From contig NZ_JAFREN010000006.1 of the NCBI RefSeq assembly GCF_017377505.1, positions 14,250-78,249 on the forward strand: a stretch of DNA of 64,000 nt, written 5' to 3'. Positions 7,262-14,031 of this stretch are shown one piece after another; position 1 is the first letter of the stretch; each line of letters opens with the position of its first letter. The notes under the pieces were generated by a model. It had not been told where the DNA came from and ran no database searches. It saw only the letters and a list, made by a program, of their open reading frames with translations. The stretch comes from Enterococcus sp. DIV0212c (GTDB lineage Bacteria > Bacillota > Bacilli > Lactobacillales > Enterococcaceae). A program made the translations under genes and the position numbers.

Positions 7262-9504
7262 AATAATCCATCCTTAATATAGTTTGGTAAAACTTTAAAT
7301 TCATTGTTATGTTCCATAATCGAATACATAAAATCAGACTTGTTATTTGAGATTGAAGCTACAATATCCCTTATTGATCTGAGAACCATCTCATCTTTCT
7401 TCATTTTTAAATTTTCAAGTTCTATATCCAATTTTTGGGGATCATTGCTATATTCATTTTCTAGCTGCTTTTTTTCTCTACTTATAGATGGTATCTTAAT
7501 TTCTAAACTACTATATTCTTTTAATTTTTTCCAAAAATATAAAGGTAGGTTGGTAAAAACTGTAAAATCTTCTGGTATTTCTAGGTTTTTCTTTTCATCA
7601 CTTAATTTCTTCAAAATATTTACCTTTTCCGCACATATATATCTATACAAAATTGCTTCTTCTAAAGTTCGTGCATAACCATCAGATATGCCTTGTGTAA
7701 AAATATCAAAACAACTCTTTTTATTTCTATCTTCTTGCCAATTATAGATATCTTTAACCAATATTTTTTGTTTTTCTTTTTTTGGACAAAACGTATTAAG
7801 TGTTGAATTAGTACTTTTGTCATCCATTACATTTATAACGTTATTTTGTTCTTTTGTATAATCTATATCTGTAAACACACACGTTGTAATTTCCAATTCG
7901 TTCATTAGTTCATAGTATTTATGAGCATATGCGCCACCACATTGGCAATATGAAATGTATTTTTTGGACAACGAATCAAACTCATCATTTCTAGAAATTA
8001 ACGCTTCAATAAACATTCGTTCCGTATCACCTTCATAAATAATAGCTTTATCACAAAAAATGAGATTGGAAAAATTCAACCTAAAAAATGTTTCATAAAA
8101 AGTTTTTTCTGAAGTATGCTGATCTAAAAATATTTTTAGATCACATATTTTGTTTTCAAATGGGTTCGAAGGCCGAATAACTTTTAAACTTCTCAAATTA
8201 CAATTTTTAACAATTTCATTTGAGTGTGTACTTATCAAGCCTTGTATTTTATTATCATTTTGAAATAAATCTTCTAGAAAATCTATAAGTACTCTTTGCA
8301 TTTGAACATGCATATGAGCTTCAGGTTCTTCTATGACAAAGAAATTTACTGTACCTTTTTTTATCTTCTTTTGATATTTTAGCAATTCTAGACTTATAAA
8401 AATGAGATTGCTCATTCCTAGACCTTGAGTTTCTTCACTTAGATAAATTTTACTTCCATCTTTTTGATACACATAATTTATCGCTACGCTATCTTTAACT
8501 AGTTTTAAAAGAATTTTATCATCAAAATTCATCAATGCCTCAATAGCATCAACTTGCGTTTCACCAACTGAATCCATATTATTTCGAATTTTTTCAAGTG
8601 CTGAAGATGTACTATTTTGTAAAATTTCTTCAACCTGAGAATCCTGCAATCCGCTTTTTACAGTTTCAAATAACTTGTCAAAATTACTTTTCCATGTAGA
8701 ATCTTCACTTAAAGGATCTGTGCTTTCGATAATGGTATTTGTAATTTTTTTTGTCTTTATAGACTCATCATCTAACTCTCGATCAGCAGATATGAAATCA
8801 AAAATAAATAACTTCGAAAATTCTTTATACTCTATATGATTTAAAATATTAAAATCAACATTTGTGTAGTAGTACTTGTTACTCAATGATAATCCATATA
8901 ACTTAAATAATTCATGTTCAAATTGATGCCCTATTTTAGCTAACTCCGTTTTTAATTCATTACACTCTCTTTCATCTATTTGACTACTTATATTCAGCGA
9001 TATATCCTGCATTTTCACATACATTGAATAAAAGTATTCACATTGTAAATGAAAAATTTTTTCGAAACGTTCAAATAAAAATTCGTTTCGAAATTCAAAA
9101 TAGAATTCTTTTCTATTTTCATCTAAATCCATTAGATAGTTAGAAAATAATGCTATTGATTCACTTTCTTTATAAGAAACTAATATTTTAACATCTATAG
9201 CATATTCTTCCGCTGAAATATTTTTCATAAACAATAGGACAGCTTTCAAAAACTCTTCATCAGAAAGCTTTTTTTCTACTAACATTTTTATCAATTCATC
9301 AAATAACTTTTGACGAGTTTGAATAGAGATATCTTTTTCACATATACTTTTTTTATTATTGAATATTACATGAAGTAATTGTATTAAGGATGTTTTTCCA
9401 CTATTATTTGCCCCTGCTAAAATAACTAACTTATTTTCTCGAAAATCAATTTTTGAATCTAAAAAACGACGATAATTTTTTATTCTTATTTCTGAAATTT
9501 CCAT
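7234..9504 (-). CDS. gajA: OLD-family ATP-dependent endonuclease, GajA-like (class 2)
   Basis: ABC-type ATPase fused to a TOPRIM nuclease, 756 residues. The N-terminus has IRIKNYRRF and Walker A GANNSGKTS; a ~270-residue helical insertion follows; then the signature region SEETQGLGMSN, Walker B FFVIEEPEAHMH (Glu392/Glu393) and the H-loop ISTHSNEIV. The TOPRIM domain has YEGDTE (Glu491), FTDIDYT (Asp546/Asp548) and a C-terminal NNKSDFM with a Lys at about 722 that may match the conserved TOPRIM lysine. Adjacent to a UvrD-like helicase, this is the class 2 OLD arrangement, i.e. Gabija, which nicks phage DNA when nucleotide pools fall. It is longer than the ~580-residue type member. ATG 9504 has GGGAGA at 8 bases; ATG 9519 overlaps that site. 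Confidence 0.9.
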   Translation of the reverse strand: MEISEIRIKNYRRFLDSKIDFRENKLVILAGANNSGKTSLIQLLHVIFNNKKSICEKDISIQTRQKLFDELIKMLVEKKLSDEEFLKAVLLFMKNISAEEYAIDVKILVSYKESESIALFSNYLMDLDENRKEFYFEFRNEFLFERFEKIFHLQCEYFYSMYVKMQDISLNISSQIDERECNELKTELAKIGHQFEHELFKLYGLSLSNKYYYTNVDFNILNHIEYKEFSKLFIFDFISADRELDDESIKTKKITNTIIESTDPLSEDSTWKSNFDKLFETVKSGLQDSQVEEILQNSTSSALEKIRNNMDSVGETQVDAIEALMNFDDKILLKLVKDSVAINYVYQKDGSKIYLSEETQGLGMSNLIFISLELLKYQKKIKKGTVNFFVIEEPEAHMHVQMQRVLIDFLEDLFQNDNKIQGLISTHSNEIVKNCNLRSLKVIRPSNPFENKICDLKIFLDQHTSEKTFYETFFRLNFSNLIFCDKAIIYEGDTERMFIEALISRNDEFDSLSKKYISYCQCGGAYAHKYYELMNELEITTCVFTDIDYTKEQNNVINVMDDKSTNSTLNTFCPKKEKQKILVKDIYNWQEDRNKKSCFDIFTQGISDGYARTLEEAILYRYICAEKVNILKKLSDEKKNLEIPEDFTVFTNLPLYFWKKLKEYSSLEIKIPSISREKKQLENEYSNDPQKLDIELENLKMKKDEMVLRSIRDIVASISNNKSDFMYSIMEHNNEFKVLPNYIKDGLLWLEQTCIS

Positions 9505-9568
9505 TTTACTGTCTCCCATCCATTAAAATTTGTTAGATATAGCAAAACTAACATAACCTACTTTTATT

Positions 9569-9599
9569 ATTATACCAAAAAGTACATCATTATTATCAA
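9569..9599 (-). promoter_or_regulatory. Likely promoter of the Gabija-like operon
   Basis: Consensus -10 TATAAT (complement of 9569-9574) with TTGATA (complement of 9594-9599) 19 bases upstream. The spacing is longer than ideal, so the -35 assignment is tentative. Confidence 0.5.
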
Positions 9600-9701
9600 T
9601 TAAATCTCAATAAACGACCATAAATAATTTTTTTCACACAAACTTACATTCCCCCATTGACTCTCCACCTCACTTAAATTAAAATGGAATGAGATAGAAC
9701 G

Positions 9702-9738
9702 AAAAAAAATCTAGCCAAACGAATGTCGTTCAGCTAGA
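9702..9738 (-). terminator. Intrinsic terminator of an unidentified minus-strand transcript
   Basis: Stem TCTAGC/GCTAGA with an inner AACG/CGTT pair, followed on the minus strand by eight T. No minus-strand gene precedes it closely, so it may end a small antisense RNA starting near 9870-9950. Confidence 0.6.
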
Positions 9739-9827
9739 CAAAATAAAAAGGCACTCTGCAGGAAGATTGGTCGTCATCCCACAGAGCCTTATACAATCAG
9801 CATCACCTGATCGTACAAGTTGCCCTA

Positions 9828-9857
9828 GTCAATTTTCATTGACTGTTTTTATTTTAC
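9828..9857 (+). terminator. Intrinsic terminator, plus strand
   Basis: Stem AGTCAAT/ATTGACT followed by GTTTTTATTTT. With the minus-strand terminator at 9702-9738 it frames about 130 bases of convergent overlap, the same geometry as the two intact peptide/antisense repeats to the right. The coding part that should precede it is missing. Confidence 0.55.
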
Positions 9858-9941
9858 TCAATATTTCATGAAATTACTAGTGTTTTTTCTGATGTTCTGA
9901 GTTTAATACAACAGTTCGATGCTTCTTAATTGTACTTAGCG

Positions 9942-9975
9942 CGGTATTGGCAGGTGTCCAATACCGTTTTTTTTT
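9942..9975 (+). terminator. Strong intrinsic terminator, plus strand
   Basis: A 9-bp perfect stem CGGTATTGG/CCAATACCG followed by nine T. The transcript it ends is not identified. Confidence 0.7.
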
Positions 9976-10056
9976 CGTTCTATTATACGATTGAGCAACT
10001 CTTTTTTTAGATTTGAACAATCGTTTTAGAGGAAGTTACCGCAAATCTGACTTCTC

Positions 10057-10239
10057 TCACCATGCGTCACCTGCTGTAATGATCTGCCGATTTTGTGCTA
10101 ACTTTTGACGGAGCAAGCCTTTTTTATGACAGATCATTGCAGCCATGATAGTAACGAGGAAACAGCCGACACCTCAAGATATTAAGCGGTCACTTAGTAT
10201 TTTGAAGCCAAAAACAATCAGCACGAACTGATAAATCAA
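10057..10239 (-). pseudogene. Remnant of a small hydrophobic peptide gene, interrupted by TGA
   Basis: One minus-strand frame of 60 codons broken only by a TGA at 10174-10176. The upstream part reads LIYQFVLIVFGFKILSDRLI and the part after the stop reads GVGCFLVTIMAAMICHKKG, then LLRQKLAQNRQII. Both halves look like one short membrane peptide with a basic tail. There is no good start or ribosome site. A related sequence (GNLYDQVMLIV-like, also broken by a stop) is encoded near 9790-9835 on the same strand. I read this as a decayed small-peptide gene; it could also be chance. Confidence 0.35.
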
Positions 10240-10386
10240 GTTGCCTAGGTCAATAATGCGTATAATGAGAAAGAATGCTACCTACCAGAATCCGTAGCAT
10301 TCGATCAGATGAACATTCTCCACGGCTGACTGTTTGCTCATTACTATTTTGTAAAATATTTAATACACTATCGATACAATTTTTGC

Positions 10387-10392
10387 TATACT
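10387..10392 (+). promoter_or_regulatory. Extended -10 promoter of peptide copy 1
   Basis: TGCTATACT is an extended -10 element; the -35 is weak. The leader that follows carries AAAAAGGAG and, 3 bases on, the minigene ATG-CCA-TAA just before the peptide gene. Confidence 0.55.
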
Positions 10393-10447
10393 ATAAGTAG
10401 TTGAATAACGGCTGAAGCTCTGAAAAAGGAGTTGATGCCATAAAGAT

Positions 10448-10600
10448 ATGTCTTTATCGCTTTTGTCCTGCTTTAATGCATTGGAAAAGCGGTCCTTGAA
10501 AGATTTATTAAAAGATATCGCTTCGAAAATAGTTGTCACGCTTGTGGCTTACTATATTGTCGAAGGGATTAAACTTTTTATCACTTCTATTTTTGAGTAA
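10448..10600 (+). CDS. 50-residue hydrophobic peptide, putative type I toxin (copy 1)
   Basis: A 50-codon gene starting MSLSLLSCFNALEKRSLKD. A charged amphipathic N-terminal half precedes a hydrophobic stretch at residues ~28-49 that could span the membrane. The ATG lies in the loop of the perfect hairpin ATAAAGA-TATG-TCTTTAT (10440-10457). The only ribosome site (AAGGAG) lies 16 bases upstream and is better placed for a Met-Pro minigene. The 3' UTR overlaps a convergent minus-strand RNA. Small size, membrane-like sequence, structured leader and 3' antisense partner are hallmarks of type I toxins. I could not match it to Fst, TxpA or holin-like families. Confidence 0.6.
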   Translation: MSLSLLSCFNALEKRSLKDLLKDIASKIVVTLVAYYIVEGIKLFITSIFE

Positions 10601-10735
10601 AAAAAGACCACTATCTGCTCGACTAAAGTAAGATAGTGGCAACATTAAACAATCGGGCTTTAGTCAGAACTCAACTAAAGAGTCAGTGTATCAGCACTGG
10701 CTTTTTTGTAATCGTAATGATTATCGATTACCTTC
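10600..10735 (-). ncRNA. Putative antisense antitoxin RNA, copy 1
   Basis: The minus-strand promoter is TTGCTT (complement of 10766-10771), an 18-base spacer and TATAAT (complement of 10742-10747), giving a start near 10735. An intrinsic terminator with the 9-bp perfect stem CCACTATCT/AGATAGTGG (10608-10639) is followed by TCTTTTTTT on the minus strand, giving an RNA of about 130 nt. It is complementary to the whole 3' UTR of the peptide mRNA, whose own terminator lies inside the RNA. No coding frame is seen. Confidence 0.55.
10681..10707 (+). terminator. Terminator of peptide mRNA, copy 1
   Basis: Stem AGTCAGTG/CACTGGCT (8 bp with one G-U pair) followed by TTTTTT. Confidence 0.75.
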
Positions 10736-10886
10736 TCATCAATTATACCTTATAAAGTCTCTGTAAAGCAACTTATCATACTGACTTTTGTAAAATATTT
10801 AATACACTATCGATACAATTTTTGATATACTATAACTAGTTGAATAACGGCTGAAGCTCTGAAAAAGGAGTTGATGCCATAAAGAT

Positions 10887-11015
10887 ATGTCTTTATCGCT
10901 TTTGTCCTGCTTTAATGCATTGGAAAAGCGGTCCTTGAAAGATTTGTTAAAAGATATCGCTTCGAAAATAGTAGTCACACTTGTGGCTTACTGGCTTACT
11001 ATATTGTTGAAGTGA
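10887..11015 (+). CDS. 42-residue peptide, frameshifted copy 2 of the putative toxin
   Basis: The first 35 residues match copy 1, apart from silent changes. The 8-base sequence TGGCTTAC is then tandemly duplicated, shifting the frame: the peptide continues WLTILLK and stops at TGA 11013-11015. The lost frame would have ended IKLFITLIFG. The hydrophobic segment is shortened and ends in a lysine. It is probably an inactivated toxin copy, although leader, antisense promoter and terminators are kept, so its RNAs may still interact with copy 1. Confidence 0.5.
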   Translation: MSLSLLSCFNALEKRSLKDLLKDIASKIVVTLVAYWLTILLK

Positions 11016-11045
11016 TTAAACTTTTTATCACTTTGATTTTTGGGT

Positions 11046-11185
11046 AAAAAAAGACCACTATCTGCTCAGCTAAAGTAAGATAGTGGCCATGCAACAAACT
11101 ATCGAGCTTTAGTCAAAACTCAACTAAAGAGTCAGTGTATCCGCACTGGCTTTTTTTGTAATCATAATGAATAATGATTACCTTC
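11046..11185 (-). ncRNA. Putative antisense antitoxin RNA, copy 2
   Basis: Promoter TTGTTT (complement of 11216-11221), 18-base spacer, TATAAT (complement of 11192-11197). The terminator stem at 11054-11086 is followed on the minus strand by a T run. It overlaps the 3' UTR of peptide copy 2. Confidence 0.5.
11130..11157 (+). terminator. Terminator of peptide mRNA, copy 2
   Basis: Stem AGTCAGTG/CACTGGCT followed by seven T. Confidence 0.7.
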
Positions 11186-11236
11186 TCGTTTATTATACCT
11201 TATAAAGCGTACAAAAAACAACTTATGATAGTCAAA

Positions 11237-11284
11237 ACAGCTACAACAAGGAAGATAACGCCTCATCTCCCTCGTTGTAGCTGT
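11237..11284 (-). terminator. Terminator of the osmoprotectant transporter operon
   Basis: An 11-bp stem ACAGCTACAAC/GTTGTAGCTGT, 14 bases past the permease stop, followed by TTTT on the minus strand. Confidence 0.75.
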
Positions 11285-11298
11285 TCATTTATCAATTA

Positions 11299-12828
11299 CT
11301 ATTTTTCCAACATCTTATGTTCCACTAAATAATCATGCGCAACCGTCGCTGGATCTTTTTGCTCCACATTGACTAGGTAATTCATCTCACTCATTTCTTC
11401 TTCCGTGATCTTACCAACCAAAGGCTGCAATAATTCTTTTAATTCCGGATATTTCTCAAGCGTCTCAGCTTTCAGCAATGGCGCACCTTGATATGGTGGA
11501 AATAGTTGTTTATTATCTTTTAAAATCACTAAATCGTATTGCTTCAACTCACTATCAGTCGAATAAGCGTCCACCACATTGACATCCCCATTATTGATTG
11601 CTTGGTAACGTAAAGATGGCTCCATCGACTTCACATCGAAATTCAAGTTATACAGTTTTTGTAACCCTTTATAGCCGTCCTCACGATCGATAAATTCTAG
11701 GGTAAAACCAGCTTTTAGCTGACTTTCAACTTTTTTCAAATCTTCGATTGTTTTCAGTCCATTTTCTTCTGCGAATGATCGTTTAACTGCGACAGCATAG
11801 GTATTTTCATAACGCATTGGTTCTAGATAATCCATATTTTCTTGTTTTTTAATTTGATCTCGTGCGTATTCGTACACTTCTCTTGGGTCTTTGGATGTGT
11901 TCTTATTGTCTTTCAAAAACGTTTCAAGAACGGTTCCGGTAAATTCAGGGTAGATATCGATTTCACCAGATTTTAGTGCATTAAATAGGAAACTCGTTTT
12001 CCCAAAGTTTGATTTTAGGTTTACGTGGATATCACTATTTGTTTCGATCAATTCTTTATACATGTTGATCAGAATATCTGGTTCTGCACCTAATTTTCCT
12101 GCTACTGTGATTTCTTTTTGCTCTGCTTCTTGATGGGTATAGACAAACGATCCCACTAACAAAGCAAGCAAGACCATAAAGGCTGCTACGATGCGTTTCA
12201 CTGTCGCTTTCTCTAATAAATGAATCCCAAAGTTAAACAAGACCGCCAAGACAGCAGAAGAAATTGCGCCGATCAAGATTAGGTAGACATTGTTTCGGTC
12301 GATTCCTAGTAAGATAAACGTTCCAAGACCACCTGCACCAATCAGAGCCGCAAGTGTTGCCGTTCCGATAATCATAACTGTCGCAGTACGAATCCCTGAA
12401 ATGATATAAGGTAAGGCTAATTGCAGTTCAAATTTGATTAGTTTTTCTCGTTTATTCATCCCAAAGGCTTCGGCCGCTTCTTCTAAGGAAGGATCGATTT
12501 CTGTCAGACCTGTATAGGTATTTTGCAAAATCGGAAATAGTGCATAAATCACTAACGCAACAATTGCTGGTGGACTTCCGATACCGATAACCGGAATCAA
12601 TAAACCAAGTAAAGCCAATGAAGGAATCGTTTGAAAAATACCGGTAATTTGCAGGACAAATTCAGCGACTTTTTTATAATTTGTCAATAAAATCGCTAAT
12701 GGAATTGCAATAAGAATCGCAATCAATAGTGACAGTAACGATAGCTGGATATGCTCAACGACTGCTTGAATAAAATCTTCTTTGCGGGCAACGAATGTTT
12801 CGATCAGTTTTCCCATATTATTGATCAC
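11299..12828 (-). CDS. Fused permease/substrate-binding protein of an OpuC-type osmoprotectant ABC transporter
   Basis: A 509-residue fusion. Residues ~15-225 form the membrane permease with five or six helices and the EAA loop ([15 protein letters not shown]). Residues ~235-509 are an OpuAC-type binding domain facing outside (begins [16 protein letters not shown]; ligand-cage candidates include YPEFTGT and [11 protein letters not shown]). It imports a quaternary ammonium compatible solute such as glycine betaine, carnitine or choline; the exact ligand cannot be read here. The fusion removes the need for a separate lipoprotein. It overlaps the ATPase gene by 11 bases, so the two are one translationally coupled operon. 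Confidence 0.92.
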   Translation of the reverse strand: MINNMGKLIETFVARKEDFIQAVVEHIQLSLLSLLIAILIAIPLAILLTNYKKVAEFVLQITGIFQTIPSLALLGLLIPVIGIGSPPAIVALVIYALFPILQNTYTGLTEIDPSLEEAAEAFGMNKREKLIKFELQLALPYIISGIRTATVMIIGTATLAALIGAGGLGTFILLGIDRNNVYLILIGAISSAVLAVLFNFGIHLLEKATVKRIVAAFMVLLALLVGSFVYTHQEAEQKEITVAGKLGAEPDILINMYKELIETNSDIHVNLKSNFGKTSFLFNALKSGEIDIYPEFTGTVLETFLKDNKNTSKDPREVYEYARDQIKKQENMDYLEPMRYENTYAVAVKRSFAEENGLKTIEDLKKVESQLKAGFTLEFIDREDGYKGLQKLYNLNFDVKSMEPSLRYQAINNGDVNVVDAYSTDSELKQYDLVILKDNKQLFPPYQGAPLLKAETLEKYPELKELLQPLVGKITEEEMSEMNYLVNVEQKDPATVAHDYLVEHKMLEK

Positions 12829-13771
12829 CTTTTTCTATCTTCGTCTCTAAGAAGCGTAAAATCGTTCGATCTGTGATTTCACCGATAGGCCCTTTCTCGT
12901 CAACTAGTACAACCGTTTTTCCGTCTACAAGTAAACGAATCACTTCTGGTAGTGCAGTATCTATGGTGACAGTCGTTTTGCTATTTACTTGACCATCTTC
13001 CACAAGACCTAACTCTAATAAATCTGCTACACAATAATTTTCTAAACTGGAATGATCTTGTTGGAAAAATTGCGCGACAAAATCATTGGCTGGATTACTT
13101 CTGATTTGTTCCGGAGTATCCGTTTGAACGATTTTCCCCTCTTTCATGACACAGATACGGTCACCTAAAAACAAGGCTTCATTCATATCATGCGTTACAA
13201 AAACCACTGTGCTCGCTAATTCTTTGTGCAATTCTTTGATCAATTGTTGTAATTGTCCTTTAGAAATTGGATCTAATGCGCTAAATGGTTCGTCCATCAA
13301 AATGATATCGGGCTTAGCTGCTATTGCTCGCAAGATTCCGATACGTTGTTGCTCTCCTCCAGATAATTCAGCTGGTTTGCGGTGAAGATATTCTTCTGGT
13401 GGTAAGCTTACTTTTTTTAGTAGCTCTTCTGTTCTTTCTCGTCTTTTCTCTTTGCTCCAGTGTTTCATCTCCGGAATTAATTCGATATTTTCAGCAACGG
13501 TCAGATTTGGAAAAAGTGCGATTTGTTGGAGCACGTAACCGATCGTTAAGCGTAGTTCTTTAAGATTGTAATCGATCAGTCTTTGATCGTTAAAATAGAT
13601 ATCCCCATCGGTTGGTTCGATCAATCGGTTGATCATTTTTAATGTTGTTGTTTTCCCACTTCCACTTGGACCGACTAATACAAAAAACTCACCGTCTTCA
13701 ATTGAGACATCGAAGCCTTCTAATACTAATTGATCGTTGTATTTTTTGGATACATTTTGAAAATTTATCAT
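12818..13771 (-). CDS. opuCA: OpuC-type osmoprotectant ABC transporter ATPase with CBS domain
   Basis: The ATP-hydrolysing subunit, 317 residues. Walker [11 protein letters not shown]-loop YVLQQIALF, signature LSGGEQQR, Walker [13 protein letters not shown] and H-loop VTHD are all present. A C-terminal region (residues ~250-312, [21 protein letters not shown]) is a CBS domain, which in this family senses ionic strength or cyclic di-AMP to gate transport. It is the first gene of the two-gene operon with the fused permease. Cytoplasmic, peripheral to the membrane. Confidence 0.93.
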   Translation of the reverse strand: MINFQNVSKKYNDQLVLEGFDVSIEDGEFFVLVGPSGSGKTTTLKMINRLIEPTDGDIYFNDQRLIDYNLKELRLTIGYVLQQIALFPNLTVAENIELIPEMKHWSKEKRRERTEELLKKVSLPPEEYLHRKPAELSGGEQQRIGILRAIAAKPDIILMDEPFSALDPISKGQLQQLIKELHKELASTVVFVTHDMNEALFLGDRICVMKEGKIVQTDTPEQIRSNPANDFVAQFFQQDHSSLENYCVADLLELGLVEDGQVNSKTTVTIDTALPEVIRLLVDGKTVVLVDEKGPIGEITDRTILRFLETKIEKGDQ

Positions 13772-13903
13772 TTGTTCACCTCATTTTTCTTGTATGCACA
13801 TGCTGTTTATCGTTAGACAAGCTTTCACTATTTTTAAGTATGTTTATAAGTATACTTGAAAATATCCGATGTTTCTAACGACTTGTTTCTATTGTATAGA
13901 AAA

Positions 13904-13929
13904 AAACCTGACAACTGTCTGTCAGGTTT
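13904..13929 (-). terminator. Terminator of the surface-protein operon
   Basis: A 10-bp perfect stem AAACCTGACA/TGTCAGGTTT with a 6-base loop, followed by T-rich sequence on the minus strand. Confidence 0.85.
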
Positions 13930-14031
13930 TTAGATTTTAATAAAAAATTCACCACATAATTATAACTTGCGTATTGATTTTTTGTTATACAATTGTTTAT
14001 TCCTACGTTGAATCACTATGCGCTTCAAAAA

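Larger units (their letters stand above)
10347..10757 (+). repeat. Direct repeat, copy 1 of the antisense-regulated peptide locus
   Basis: About 411 bases repeated almost identically at 10786-11207. Each copy holds a plus-strand promoter, a leader with ribosome site and hairpin, a short peptide gene, two convergent terminators and a minus-strand promoter. The differences are scattered substitutions and an 8-base tandem duplication in copy 2. Confidence 0.9.
10786..11207 (+). repeat. Direct repeat, copy 2 of the antisense-regulated peptide locus
   Basis: Near-identical to 10347-10757. It contains the same promoter (TATACT at 10826-10831), leader minigene, start-codon hairpin, convergent terminators and antisense promoter. 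Confidence 0.9.

Noticed and set aside
5291..9504. Ordinary DNA-repair pair (UvrD plus RecF-like)
   Set aside because: The TOPRIM motifs after the ATPase and the tight overlap fit the class 2 OLD/Gabija arrangement better.
10347..11207. Assignment to the Fst/par toxin family
   Set aside because: The peptide does not look like Fst (no short hydrophobic core with charged Asp/Glu-rich tail), so only the general type I architecture is claimed.
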